A stretch of DNA of 57,637 nt from positions 1 to 57,637 of the forward strand of contig CBFCZE010000002.1 in assembly GCA_965602655.1 (NCBI GenBank). Direction: 5' to 3'. This DNA comes from JAAERC01 sp965602655. Its GTDB lineage: Bacteria > Zixibacteria > MSB-5A5 > GN15 > PGXB01. This document shows, piece by piece, positions 44,012 to 52,494 of the stretch (the stretch's first letter is position 1; each line of letters begins with the position of its first letter). Both the position numbers and the translations under genes were made by a program. The notes below the pieces were generated by a model that did no database searches, was not told the DNA's origin, and worked only from the letters and a program-made list of their open reading frames with translations.

Positions 44012-44797
44012 CTATTTTTCCAATACCGTTATCATTTTGGTTGAAATTCTGGCGGCCCTTTTTGGTGGCATAATCGCCATAATTTTGGCGGCATTGGCCG
44101 ATTTCATCCGTGGAAGAATCGCCATAACAGCCTTATCATCGAGATTTTCAAATAGTTTACCGACCTGTTCGGGTCGCATCCCATCATAAAGACGAGCCAG
44201 ATTAATGATATGAGAGGACTCGGCCTGCTCTATTTTGATGAGAGCCTGATCAATTTTATACTCAAGAGCCTTCAATTCCTTAATCTGTTTGGCATTCTTA
44301 GCTTTGGCCTTATCAAGTTTCGCCAGCTCTTTGTATAACCAATTTAAAGTATCAACCGAATCCTGCGGAGTCATACCGGCAATACCCTCGGAGCTATTAT
44401 CCAACGAACCGTCAGCCATTTGTTTTTTCCTTTTTGCTTCCATCTCGGGCGTATAATTGAGAAAGGCCAGCTCTGCCATTATAGCAGTGGTATCAAGACC
44501 ATCCTCGGTAAACTTAGACTGCTCAATAACATTAGACTCTTTAGACTTATTTGAATCCACCAGACCCTCAACATAAACCTCTTCGGATACTTCATGCGCC
44601 GGAGCAGCAAGAAATTTGGAGGTGACGATAGCTATCACAAAAGATCCCACCGCTATTGCGGCCGGAAGAAGATACTTCTTATACTTATCCAAAAGGCCTG
44701 GCTTGGAAGCTTCTTGTTCTTCATCCTTAAAATCGTCGTCATCAAGTCCGACAATTTCTTCGGCCTGCTTTTCTTTGTTTTCTTTATTTTTAGCCAT
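44012..44797 (-). CDS. MotE/MgtE_N-like flagellar protein
   Basis: A protein of 261 residues from ATG 44797 (the frame opens at a TTG four codons earlier). An acidic cytoplasmic N-terminus is followed by a membrane helix near 37-57 (LLPAAIAVGSFVIAIVTSKF), a coiled coil (about 140-195) and a C-terminal MgtE_N-like domain (MRPEQVGKLFENLDDKAVMA followed by ILPRMKSANAAKIMAIMPPK). This matches MotE-type proteins, stator chaperones coded near flagellar genes in many phyla. It is the first gene of the operon, below a candidate sigma-54 promoter. Confidence 0.8.
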   Translation of the reverse strand: MAKNKENKEKQAEEIVGLDDDDFKDEEQEASKPGLLDKYKKYLLPAAIAVGSFVIAIVTSKFLAAPAHEVSEEVYVEGLVDSNKSKESNVIEQSKFTEDGLDTTAIMAELAFLNYTPEMEAKRKKQMADGSLDNSSEGIAGMTPQDSVDTLNWLYKELAKLDKAKAKNAKQIKELKALEYKIDQALIKIEQAESSHIINLARLYDGMRPEQVGKLFENLDDKAVMAILPRMKSANAAKIMAIMPPKRAARISTKMITVLEK

Positions 44798-44835
44798 TTT
44801 TAAACACAATAAATTTATTTTACCAATTGACTGTT

Positions 44836-44853
44836 AAGCATAGAGCGTGCCGA
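44836..44853 (-). promoter_or_regulatory. candidate sigma-54 promoter of the flagellar operon
   Basis: The minus strand reads TTCGGCACGCTCTATGCTTA. GG (44851-44850) and GC (44839-44838) are separated by exactly ten bases, the hallmark of -24/-12 promoters, and GGCACG and TGCT match the consensus boxes. The start point would lie near 44826, about 30 bases before the first ATG. Position and spacing are both good, but this is one motif found by eye; no sigma-54 gene or activator is in the window. Confidence 0.5.
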
Positions 44854-44996
44854 AGCAGGGACAAGACCAGCTAAGTAACTATATTACAAGACATTACAGC
44901 AATAAGTCTAACGCTGGGAAAAGGATTAAATATTTTCAAAAGTGAAAAGTTTTCCTGTTGCACTCGTCAAAATATTCGGGTTTTAAAGATTGTAAA

Positions 44997-46301
44997 TTAG
45001 AGTAGGCCGATCAGATGTTTATCTTCGATTGCAGTCGCCTTAAGTTTGAGAATCTCGCGACCTCCACCCATCTGATCGGGAAGAATAATTTTTAGATAAT
45101 TATCGGTTATGCCCCAATAATGTTTTCCGTTTTTGTCGGTTCCAAATTCGGATATGGCATAAACGGTTTGACCAACCTCTTTTTTTAGTGCTGATCTGTA
45201 ATTTATGTCTGATATATCGCGAAGAATTTTATTACGTCCTTTAATTACTTCTGAATTAATTTTATCCGGCATTTTTGAAGATTCGGTTCCGGGACGATCC
45301 GAGTAGGAAAAGACATGAAGGTAATCAATAAATCCTGATTGGGCGACCTTGACCGATTCGTTAAAATCATTTTCGGTCTCCCCCGGAAACCCAACAATAA
45401 TATCGGCGCCAATAACAATACCATCAATGCCTTCTCGGGCTTTTCGAAGATTGTTCAGGTAATTTGCCGCGGAATATGGACGACGCATAATTTTCAGCAG
45501 TCGATCAGAGCCCGATTGAAGCGGAACATGCAGATATCGGCATATTCTTTGTCCGGCTTCTTTCATCACAGCTATTAGCTCAGTATTGACCTCCTGCGGT
45601 TCAATCGACGACAGTCTCAAACGAGATATATCGGTATTATCCAAAATACACCGAATCAGTTCAGTAATCGACTTTATTTTATCCCGGCGATACCGCCCAA
45701 TATGAACCCCGGTCAGGACCACTTCATGATATCCGTTATTTGATAATAAATTTATTTCATCTATTATTTCCGGCGCCGGGCGATTTGTTAATTTCCCGCG
45801 AACGTGCGGAATAATACAATAGGCACACCTTTGATTACAGCCATCACTAATTTTTATCCAGGCCCGGCTGTGCTGATGAAACTCGGGCAATAACTGCGGT
45901 GCAGCCGGTAGTGTTTCTTCATCTATTAAAAATGGAAAAGTCTTATTTAGAATTTTAGCGATATTATCTTTATCGCTGTTTTTAACTACTAGATCGACAC
46001 CATATAATTGCGCTGTTTTATCCGGTTCCGAATCGACATAACAGCCGGCAACGACAATAACTGCCCCATTTTTTCGCCGGGCAGCTCGGGATATAATATT
46101 CCGGCAGGAGGCATCAGCGCGGCCGGTAACAGTACATGTATTTATAAGATAGAGATCCGCTTCTTGATTGTAGTCCACCCTGTCAAGTCCCAAACAGGTA
46201 AGCTGATTGGCCATTCTTTCGGTTTCATACTGATTTAACCGACAGCCAATTGTCTCAACGGCAAATCGCTTTGCCTTTTCCTTTACCTTTTCTTCCGTCA
46301 T
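44997..46301 (-). CDS. mtaB: MtaB tRNA (t6A37) methylthiotransferase
   Basis: A protein of 434 residues from ATG 46301 (GTG two codons earlier is possible). It has the MTTase layout: UPF0004 domain with three cysteines (IGCRLNQYE, INTCTVTG and VVAGCY), radical SAM domain with C-x3-C-x2-C (GCNQRCAYCIIPHVRG), and a C-terminal TRAM-like part. The sequence features fit the MtaB branch, which converts t6A to ms2t6A at position 37 of tRNAs reading ANN codons. It lies between rpsA and the flagellar operon, on the same strand, probably expressed separately from both. Confidence 0.92.
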   Translation of the reverse strand: MTEEKVKEKAKRFAVETIGCRLNQYETERMANQLTCLGLDRVDYNQEADLYLINTCTVTGRADASCRNIISRAARRKNGAVIVVAGCYVDSEPDKTAQLYGVDLVVKNSDKDNIAKILNKTFPFLIDEETLPAAPQLLPEFHQHSRAWIKISDGCNQRCAYCIIPHVRGKLTNRPAPEIIDEINLLSNNGYHEVVLTGVHIGRYRRDKIKSITELIRCILDNTDISRLRLSSIEPQEVNTELIAVMKEAGQRICRYLHVPLQSGSDRLLKIMRRPYSAANYLNNLRKAREGIDGIVIGADIIVGFPGETENDFNESVKVAQSGFIDYLHVFSYSDRPGTESSKMPDKINSEVIKGRNKILRDISDINYRSALKKEVGQTVYAISEFGTDKNGKHYWGITDNYLKIILPDQMGGGREILKLKATAIEDKHLIGLL

Positions 46302-46323
46302 TATCACAATATAAAAGAGATCA

Positions 46324-46354
46324 TAAAAAAATAAAGCGGTGATTGATTCACCGC
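46324..46354 (-). terminator. rho-independent terminator after rpsA
   Basis: The minus strand reads GCGGTGA (46354-46348), a five-base loop, TCACCGC (46342-46336), then TTTATTTTTTTA. It lies 40 bases past the rpsA stop and just before mtaB. Confidence 0.8.
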
Positions 46355-46393
46355 CTTACTTATTCTGCTATTTATTGATAAAAGCCAATAAAA

Positions 46394-48592
46394 TTACTCC
46401 GTTTCGGGATTTTCTTTTGGCTTTTCATCTTCTTCAGCATTTGACTCTTCTGCGGAAGTCTCCTCTATCGGCTCGGTTTCAGCCGGTTCGGAAGATTCTG
46501 CCTCAGGAGCCGGTATTTCTGCCGTTTCCTCAGAAACCGTTTCAGGAGTCTCAGGAACTTTCTCACCGGATTCGGTAGCGGCTCCGCTTGTTTCAACGTC
46601 TGTGGTTTCAGGTTTGGGTGTTTCAGCGGCAACGGCATCGCCCATAGATATTGTCCGGGTCGGATGCGAGGCGATAAACGCGTCAAGTTCTACCTGCTCC
46701 CGCTTATTATAATATGCCTGAACCGATAAAACAACTTTATGCGCCTGCCTATCAAGCTCAATTACCTGAAGCGGGATTTGCTCACCGTCGGAAAAAGCCT
46801 GGCTGGGATTTTCCATATCCGGTTTTCCCATTTGAGTGGTTGGCACAAATCCCTCCACTTCATCATCGAGTTCAACCATAACACCCCGATCCAGTACTCG
46901 GGATATCGTTCCAAGACATTCGGAACCGGGCGAGTATTTCTTGGCTATATTCGGCCAGGGATCATCCTGAAGCTGTTTTAATCCAAGGGAAATACGGCGG
47001 TTTTCATGATCAATTCGGAGAATCTTGATTTCAATATTATCGCCTTTTTTCATTAATTCCGATGGATGCTGAATTCTTTTAGTCCAGGACATATCAGAAA
47101 TATGAATCAAGCCGTCAATACCCTCTTCAAGCTCAACAAATGAACCAAAAGCAGTTAGATTACGAACCTTTCCATTGACAACCTTACCAAGCGGATATTT
47201 GTCGTCGATAGTCTCCCATGGATCCGGTTCCATCTGTTTGATACCAAGAGATATTTTTTCATTTTCTCTGTCAACCGAAAGCACAACCGCATCGATTGTA
47301 TCATTAACATTCATTATCTTCGACGGATGTTTGATATGTTGTGTCCAGGACATCTCAGAGATATGAATCAAACCTTCAATACCTTTTTCCAACTCAACAA
47401 AGGCACCGTAATCGGTTATCGAAACAACCTTGCCTGGTACCCTTTTGCCAATGGGGTATTTTTCTTCGATACTTTCCCAGGGATAAGGTGATAGTTGTTT
47501 TAAACCAAGAGAAATTCGCGATGTTTTTTCATCAAAATCCAAAATCTTGATAGATATTGCTTCGCCGAGAGATACTACCTCGCTGGGATGTTTAATTCTT
47601 CCCCATGACATATCAGTAATATGAAGAAGTCCATCCACTCCCGCCAGATCAATAAAGACACCAAAATCGGTAATATTCTTGACAACACCTTCACGAACCT
47701 GCCCAACGGCAATTTCTTTGAGAAGATGCGAACGTTTCTCTTCCCGTTCTTCTTCCAGAACAATGCGACGGGAAACAACAATATTTCTCCGGTTTCTATT
47801 TAGTTTAATTATTTTAAATTCCATTGTCCGGCCGATTAAGGCATCAAAATCAGGAACCTGCCGAAGCGAAATCTGTGATCCGGGAAGAAAAGCATCGACA
47901 CCATTGATATCGACAATCATGCCGCCCTTGATACGACGAGCCAGTTTACCCTGTATCAGTTCACCGGAATCATGGACATCTTTGATTTCATCCCAAACTT
48001 TCATGAAATCGGCCTTGCTCTTGGAAAGAATTAGCTGACCATTCTGGTCCTCAATCTGTTCCAGATAAACTTCGATCTCTTCGCCAACCGCAATATTAAT
48101 CGGTTCCGGAAATTCAGTGATCGCAATCAGACCTTCGGATTTGAATCCGACGTCGACAATAACATCGTCTCTGCTAACACCCAGAACCTTACCCGATACA
48201 ATCTGACCTTCCCTGATATCCTTAATAGTCCCATCATACATCTCCAGAAGACCTTCATATTCTTCCTGAGTATATATTTGGCTATCAATATCGGTCAGCT
48301 TCATCGAAGCTACAAATTCCGGTTCAGCCTTCTTTTTCTCAACATCTTTGGCACGGTCAGCCGCTTTTTCCGAGAGACGCTTCATTCGCGCCGTGACAAC
48401 CTGTTCCTGCTTTTTCTTTTCTACCGTGGTTGTTTCAACGGCCCGTTTTTTCTCATCAACCTTAACCAGCTTAACCTTTTTGGTTTTGGTTTTTTTCGCC
48501 TGAGAAGCTTTTCTCTTGGTCGTCGTTGCGGTCTTTTTAACACCTCCCGTTTTTTTGGTTTTTTTTGCAGTGCTTTGTTTGGCTTCAGCCAT
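46394..48592 (-). CDS. rpsA: 30S ribosomal protein S1 with charged extensions
   Basis: A protein of 732 residues; ATG 48592 follows AGGAGG at 11 bases. Six S1 RNA-binding domains fill about residues 125-635, seen in repeated blocks such as GVVKNITDFGVFIDLAGVDG, LLHITDMSWGRIKHPSE and SITDYGAFVELEKGIEGLIH. In front is a lysine/alanine/threonine-rich tail of about 110 residues (AKKTKKTGGVKKTATTTKRK), and at the end about 75 acidic residues rich in glutamate and proline (ESSEPAETEPIEETSAEESN). E. coli S1 has 557 residues and neither tail. It follows cmk and plsC, a common order. Confidence 0.95.
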   Translation of the reverse strand: MAEAKQSTAKKTKKTGGVKKTATTTKRKASQAKKTKTKKVKLVKVDEKKRAVETTTVEKKKQEQVVTARMKRLSEKAADRAKDVEKKKAEPEFVASMKLTDIDSQIYTQEEYEGLLEMYDGTIKDIREGQIVSGKVLGVSRDDVIVDVGFKSEGLIAITEFPEPINIAVGEEIEVYLEQIEDQNGQLILSKSKADFMKVWDEIKDVHDSGELIQGKLARRIKGGMIVDINGVDAFLPGSQISLRQVPDFDALIGRTMEFKIIKLNRNRRNIVVSRRIVLEEEREEKRSHLLKEIAVGQVREGVVKNITDFGVFIDLAGVDGLLHITDMSWGRIKHPSEVVSLGEAISIKILDFDEKTSRISLGLKQLSPYPWESIEEKYPIGKRVPGKVVSITDYGAFVELEKGIEGLIHISEMSWTQHIKHPSKIMNVNDTIDAVVLSVDRENEKISLGIKQMEPDPWETIDDKYPLGKVVNGKVRNLTAFGSFVELEEGIDGLIHISDMSWTKRIQHPSELMKKGDNIEIKILRIDHENRRISLGLKQLQDDPWPNIAKKYSPGSECLGTISRVLDRGVMVELDDEVEGFVPTTQMGKPDMENPSQAFSDGEQIPLQVIELDRQAHKVVLSVQAYYNKREQVELDAFIASHPTRTISMGDAVAAETPKPETTDVETSGAATESGEKVPETPETVSEETAEIPAPEAESSEPAETEPIEETSAEESNAEEDEKPKENPETE

Positions 48593-48626
48593 CGTAATCA
48601 ATTCCTCCTAAAACGTATATTTATCC

Positions 48627-48646
48627 CGAAACAGCAAACTGTTCCG
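48627..48646 (-). promoter_or_regulatory. leader hairpin upstream of rpsA
   Basis: The minus strand reads CGGAACAG-TTTG-CTGTTTCG, an 8-base stem with one mismatch and a four-base loop, 35 bases before the rpsA ATG. S1 is known to repress its own translation through its leader in enterobacteria; this hairpin might serve that, or may simply be the 3' end of the plsC message. Confidence 0.35.
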
Positions 48647-48722
48647 ATAGGATATTCTAAATAAAATCGGTTATTTTAATATCGACCCGATTTGAAATTC
48701 TTAAATGAAATTCCGAGTGCTA

Positions 48723-49346
48723 TTAATTAACCCTCCTGTCGAATTGTGCTTTTAAATCCTTAATGCGATTCATTATTTCTTCGGCTAATTCTCGATAGCC
48801 GTTTTTATCGTCATCATAACTTTTAATTTTATCAATGGTCATAGGCGGCCCAACAAACAGATTGAGTCTCTTCTTTCCGATAAAACAGGCCAGCAGATTA
48901 TCGGAACCGGTCACATATACCGGAACTATTGGAACCTTTGCCGTCCGTGCAATTTTACCGATTCCGGGACGGACCGGCAGTAATTCATCTTTTCTTCCCC
49001 GTGTTCCTTCCGGAAAAATCACCATTGACTCACCCGATTGCAGAATCTCAACAGCCGTCTCCAGTGCTTTTTTATCAAACCCGGCTCTATTTAGGGGGTG
49101 GGCATTAACCCGCCTGAGAATATTTCCGAAAAATCGGTTGCGGAACAATTCTTTTTTGGCCAGAAAATGAATCCCTTTGTTTACAGCGGACCCAACAATT
49201 TGGGGATCGGCCAGGGAGATATGATTACTGGCCAGAATAAAGGCGCCATTGCCAGGAATATTTTCTTTATGATGCACTTTCATCCTAAAAATCAATCTGG
49301 CCGCAGTCCAACTTATAATCCATCCGATTAAATAGAGGGGCTTCAT
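48723..49346 (-). CDS. plsC: PlsC 1-acyl-glycerol-3-phosphate acyltransferase
   Basis: A 207-residue membrane-associated enzyme of phospholipid synthesis that makes phosphatidic acid from lysophosphatidic acid. The catalytic H-x4-D is SNHISLADP near residue 41, and the acyl-acceptor motif is VIFPEGTRGRKDE. An N-terminal hydrophobic stretch (YLIGWIISWTAARLIF) anchors it. The ATG overlaps the cmk stop as ATGA, so translation is coupled. The order cmk-plsC-rpsA is widespread; ispH, often present between them, is absent. Confidence 0.93.
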   Translation of the reverse strand: MKPLYLIGWIISWTAARLIFRMKVHHKENIPGNGAFILASNHISLADPQIVGSAVNKGIHFLAKKELFRNRFFGNILRRVNAHPLNRAGFDKKALETAVEILQSGESMVIFPEGTRGRKDELLPVRPGIGKIARTAKVPIVPVYVTGSDNLLACFIGKKRLNLFVGPPMTIDKIKSYDDDKNGYRELAEEIMNRIKDLKAQFDRRVN

Positions 49347-50047
49347 ACATTCAGTATTCGTACCTTAATTAGCCTGATTATCCTTTCCACCTGTTCTTCA
49401 ATTGTCAGCGACGTGGTATCTATTACAACTGAGTCAGCCGTTTTTTTCAGAGGAGAATTTTTCCGTCCGCTATCTCTCTTATCCCGTTCAATTATGTTTT
49501 TCTTAAGCTCTTCAAAAGCAGTGCTAATCCCCTTACGAACCAATTCCAACTGCCGTCTCCGTGCCCGTTCTTCAACTGACGCATCAAGATAAATTTTCAA
49601 ATCGGCATCGGGAAAAACAACCGACGTGGTATCACGGCCTTCGGCCACAATACTTCCTTTTTTGGCCAAAAACCTTTGCCGTTTCACCAAAGCCGCTCTG
49701 ACTCCATCATGAACCGATACCGGCGATACCGCCTTGGTAACTTCCGGTGTTCGGATTTCATCGGTCATCTCCTTGCCAAACAAAAACACCCGATTTATAT
49801 CACCATCCATTTCGAAGGTTATTTCCACCTGGCGGGCAATAATTTCCAATGACTTGCCATCATCAACCGACAGTCCCTTTTTCAACCCCACCCAGGCAAC
49901 AACCCGATACATCGCCCCGGTATCAAGAAAGGTATAACCAATCTTCGAGGCCAATAATCTGGCGGTGGTCGATTTCCCCGAACCGGCCGGACCGTCAATG
50001 GCAATAATTTTCCCGGCCAATGCTGATAATCTGTAATTCATCGACAT
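49343..50047 (-). CDS. cmk: Cmk cytidylate kinase
   Basis: A protein of about 234 residues; starts at ATG 50047 or 50041 are equally possible, as no clear ribosome site decides. The P-loop is IAIDGPAGSGKSTTARLLA, followed by FLDTGAMYRVVAW, AEGRDTTSVVFPDADLKIYL and RDKRDSGRKNSPLK, all diagnostic of CMP/dCMP kinase. It phosphorylates CMP and dCMP in pyrimidine salvage and mRNA turnover. Confidence 0.95.
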   Translation of the reverse strand: MSMNYRLSALAGKIIAIDGPAGSGKSTTARLLASKIGYTFLDTGAMYRVVAWVGLKKGLSVDDGKSLEIIARQVEITFEMDGDINRVFLFGKEMTDEIRTPEVTKAVSPVSVHDGVRAALVKRQRFLAKKGSIVAEGRDTTSVVFPDADLKIYLDASVEERARRRQLELVRKGISTAFEELKKNIIERDKRDSGRKNSPLKKTADSVVIDTTSLTIEEQVERIIRLIKVRILNV

Positions 50048-50163
50048 AAGCAAAGTATGATAAACAAATTTCCGGAAAAATCAATATATTTCTATACCCT
50101 CAAACAGATTAAAAATAAAAATTTATTCCGGGATTTTATGAGATTTGGGGATTTAAAAACTGA

Positions 50164-50922
50164 TTATTGGGTTAGATTAAACCACTTTTCTGAAATATTA
50201 TCGTATTCGCCGCTCTTTTTTAATATAAATATTGCCGAATCGATTTTCCCGGCCAGTTCGGCATCCCCTTTTTTCATAGCAATCCCGTAATACTCTTTGG
50301 ACAGAATTTCACCAACCGTCTTGGCCGTTCCTTTAAGTCTGATATACTCTTTGGTTGTCGGCCAATCGTTTAGGATGGCGTCAATTTGGCCGTTCTCCAT
50401 ATCAATAAAAGCGGCGCCGATATTATCAAATGAGAAGACCGACAAACCTGAGAGCGATTTGGCCATTTTCTCACCGGTCGTTCCCAGTTGAACTCCCACT
50501 TTTTTCCCGCGCAGATCCTCGACCGAGGCAATAATCGTATCGTCCGGCCGAACGGCAATTACCTGACCGGCCAGATAGTAACTTTCTGAAAAATCGACTA
50601 TCGCCTGCCTTTGTTCGGTAATTGTCATGGCCGAAATGATACAGTCATATTTATCTCCTTTTAACCCGGAGATAATTCCGTCAAAGGGCGTTACAATAAA
50701 TTCCGGCGTCCAGCCGTTGATATGACAGATAGCCTTCATTATATCAATATCAAATCCTTCCGGCTGACCTGTTTCGGTGTTAACCATTTCAAAAGGAGGA
50801 TAGGTGGCATCGGTTCCGACCCGAAGGATTGCTTCGGTTTTCCACCCCGGCTGCTCATTCTTGTCGCAGGCAAAAATTATAAAAACAATTAAACTTAGTA
50901 TAAAAAATAATAATCTTCTCAT
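50164..50922 (-). CDS. family-3 solute-binding lipoprotein (amino-acid type)
   Basis: A 252-residue exported lipoprotein: signal LLFFILSLIVFIIFAC with a lipobox cysteine near residue 19. The mature part is a periplasmic binding domain of family 3 (ILRVGTDATYPPFEMVNTET, then GFDIDIMKAICHINGW, and SAMTITEQRQAIVDFSESYY), typical of polar or basic amino-acid uptake. No permease or ATPase gene is adjacent, so it may serve a remote transporter or act as a sensor. It lies alone between cmk and the terminator at 51000. Confidence 0.88.
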   Translation of the reverse strand: MRRLLFFILSLIVFIIFACDKNEQPGWKTEAILRVGTDATYPPFEMVNTETGQPEGFDIDIMKAICHINGWTPEFIVTPFDGIISGLKGDKYDCIISAMTITEQRQAIVDFSESYYLAGQVIAVRPDDTIIASVEDLRGKKVGVQLGTTGEKMAKSLSGLSVFSFDNIGAAFIDMENGQIDAILNDWPTTKEYIRLKGTAKTVGEILSKEYYGIAMKKGDAELAGKIDSAIFILKKSGEYDNISEKWFNLTQ

Positions 50923-50982
50923 CTACTCCTCATCTATATCAGTGAGATGATACAAAAACAGATGTCAATTACAAATAGAAAT

Positions 50983-51013
50983 AATAAAAAAAGGCCGCCA
51001 TGCGGCGGCCTTT
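50983..51013 (-). terminator. strong rho-independent terminator of the envelope-stress operon
   Basis: AAAGGCCGCC (50990-50999) and GGCGGCCTTT (51004-51013) form a perfect ten-base stem with an ATGC loop; on the minus strand it is followed by TTTTTATTATT. It lies 30 bases past the LiaF-like gene. Confidence 0.9.
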
Positions 51014-51045
51014 GGCATTAGACAATTGACCTTAGACGTATTACG

Positions 51046-51951
51046 CTAATAATAATTTATCGATATTTTGCGAAGGTTATCATCGAGTTTTAAATTCAGC
51101 TTTACCGCCGAACTGTCGTAATTTTCAGATATATAATAATCAACGGCCTTGACAAGATTCAAAGACTCAAGATAATCGACATAGTTCGTTTCAGATATAT
51201 TCAATTTCAGACCGCATCCTTCCGAAATCCGAAGCCGCAATGATGCATCATCACCTTTTATTTCGGTAAAAACATCCGGAACCAGAGTGCCAATCTCCAG
51301 ACTGATATCACCGTCATCATTATCAACAGTCAGTTCTTTCAAAGGAATCGATTGTAAATTCAGGTCAACATTGGAGTCATCGCCAAGACAGGTTAGCTTC
51401 AACAGAGTATTATCATTAAATGACACGCTCCAGTCATTATCAAATCGTCGCTTATTAAAAACAATTATTTTGCCCGGGCCGCCGCGGCGGTACTTAATAT
51501 CAAGGCTGGCGATACTATCTGATTGCGAAAAAACTATTTTCGGCTTGCGGGAAAAGCGGTCAAAGCGGGCCTTAACCAAATTTGATTGACTCTTCCCGAT
51601 TCGAATATCTGATCTGTAATGGTCAATTTTGGCCTCGATTCTGTTTACCGAGGAATCAATCGCCTCACTCCATCGATTTGAGGAATACGATCCGCCATAA
51701 TAGGTACCACCCTCGGTTACAAATCCGACATACACCATCGCGCCAACCAATAAAAGCGGCGCCAGATACGAAATAAATTTCAATTTACTGCGGAGAAATA
51801 TTTTCTCGATACCGATAGCAATCAGGATCAGCGGCCATAACGAAAAAAGCTCCATCCAGTAATCATAACCCAGAACATCGGCATTGGTCAGCAAAATCGC
51901 CAGACCGATCGCAACAAACATCAAACCCCAGCGAAATCTGGCCGGCGTCAT
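51046..51951 (-). CDS. LiaF-like membrane protein
   Basis: A 301-residue protein with about four hydrophobic segments in the first 95 residues (WGLMFVAIGLAILLTNADVL, LFSLWPLILIAIGIEKIFL, YLAPLLLVGAMVYVGFV), the DUF5668/LiaF membrane module, then a beta-rich extracytoplasmic domain of the LiaF/toast-rack type (IEAKIDHYRSDIRIGKSQSN, LTVDNDDGDISLEIGTLVPD). LiaF and PspC relatives monitor envelope stress. The start overlaps the PspC gene as ATGA. Last gene of a four-gene ECF sigma operon. Confidence 0.8.
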   Translation of the reverse strand: MTPARFRWGLMFVAIGLAILLTNADVLGYDYWMELFSLWPLILIAIGIEKIFLRSKLKFISYLAPLLLVGAMVYVGFVTEGGTYYGGSYSSNRWSEAIDSSVNRIEAKIDHYRSDIRIGKSQSNLVKARFDRFSRKPKIVFSQSDSIASLDIKYRRGGPGKIIVFNKRRFDNDWSVSFNDNTLLKLTCLGDDSNVDLNLQSIPLKELTVDNDDGDISLEIGTLVPDVFTEIKGDDASLRLRISEGCGLKLNISETNYVDYLESLNLVKAVDYYISENYDSSAVKLNLKLDDNLRKISINYY

Positions 51952-52415
51952 TCTGATGCCCCCTCGCCCCGGGATGGCGTATCCTCGATTTTGTTTTCGC
52001 TTTCATCTTTTTTGCCGTGTTTTATCAGCATCAGGATACCTATTACTATTAAAAGGATGGGCCACAAATCGCCCATATCAAACCACCAGTAACTGTTTTT
52101 TACAAGAAACAGAATTCCGATTACAATCAGAACGATACCGGGAATCATGATGTTCCATCCCTTTCCGTTATCTCCCGGTTTTTTCTCCGGCAAAGTTTCC
52201 GGCTGAGTCACCTCCACCGCCGAATCTATCGGCCGACGAGGAACTATAATCCACGCAATCAAATATCCGATAACGCCAATCCCATCGGCGAATATCAGCA
52301 GGATCGCAATAATCCTGACAATCGTGGCATCGATATTGAAATACTCAGCCAGTCCGGCACAGACACCGCCGATTTTACAGTCAACCCGTGATCGATACAG
52401 TTTTTTATTACTCAT
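51948..52415 (-). CDS. PspC-domain protein
   Basis: A 155-residue membrane protein: PspC domain at 4-62 (LYRSRVDCKIGGVCAGLAEY, then IVRIIAILLIFADGIGVIGY, LIAWIIVPRRP), followed by a second hydrophobic pair of the DUF5668 type (IMIPGIVLIVIGILFLVKNS, then LWPILLIVIGILMLIKHG). PspC takes part in phage-shock-type envelope stress. GGGAGGT precedes the ATG. The DUF5668 part is shared with the next gene, which suggests the two act in one membrane complex. Confidence 0.88.
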   Translation of the reverse strand: MSNKKLYRSRVDCKIGGVCAGLAEYFNIDATIVRIIAILLIFADGIGVIGYLIAWIIVPRRPIDSAVEVTQPETLPEKKPGDNGKGWNIMIPGIVLIVIGILFLVKNSYWWFDMGDLWPILLIVIGILMLIKHGKKDESENKIEDTPSRGEGASE

Positions 52416-52494
52416 ACTTACCTCCCAATAGGGAATTATTGTTCTTCTAAGTTTTGAATACGTTTATTTTAATAAAAAGTTTTGGAAATCTGCC

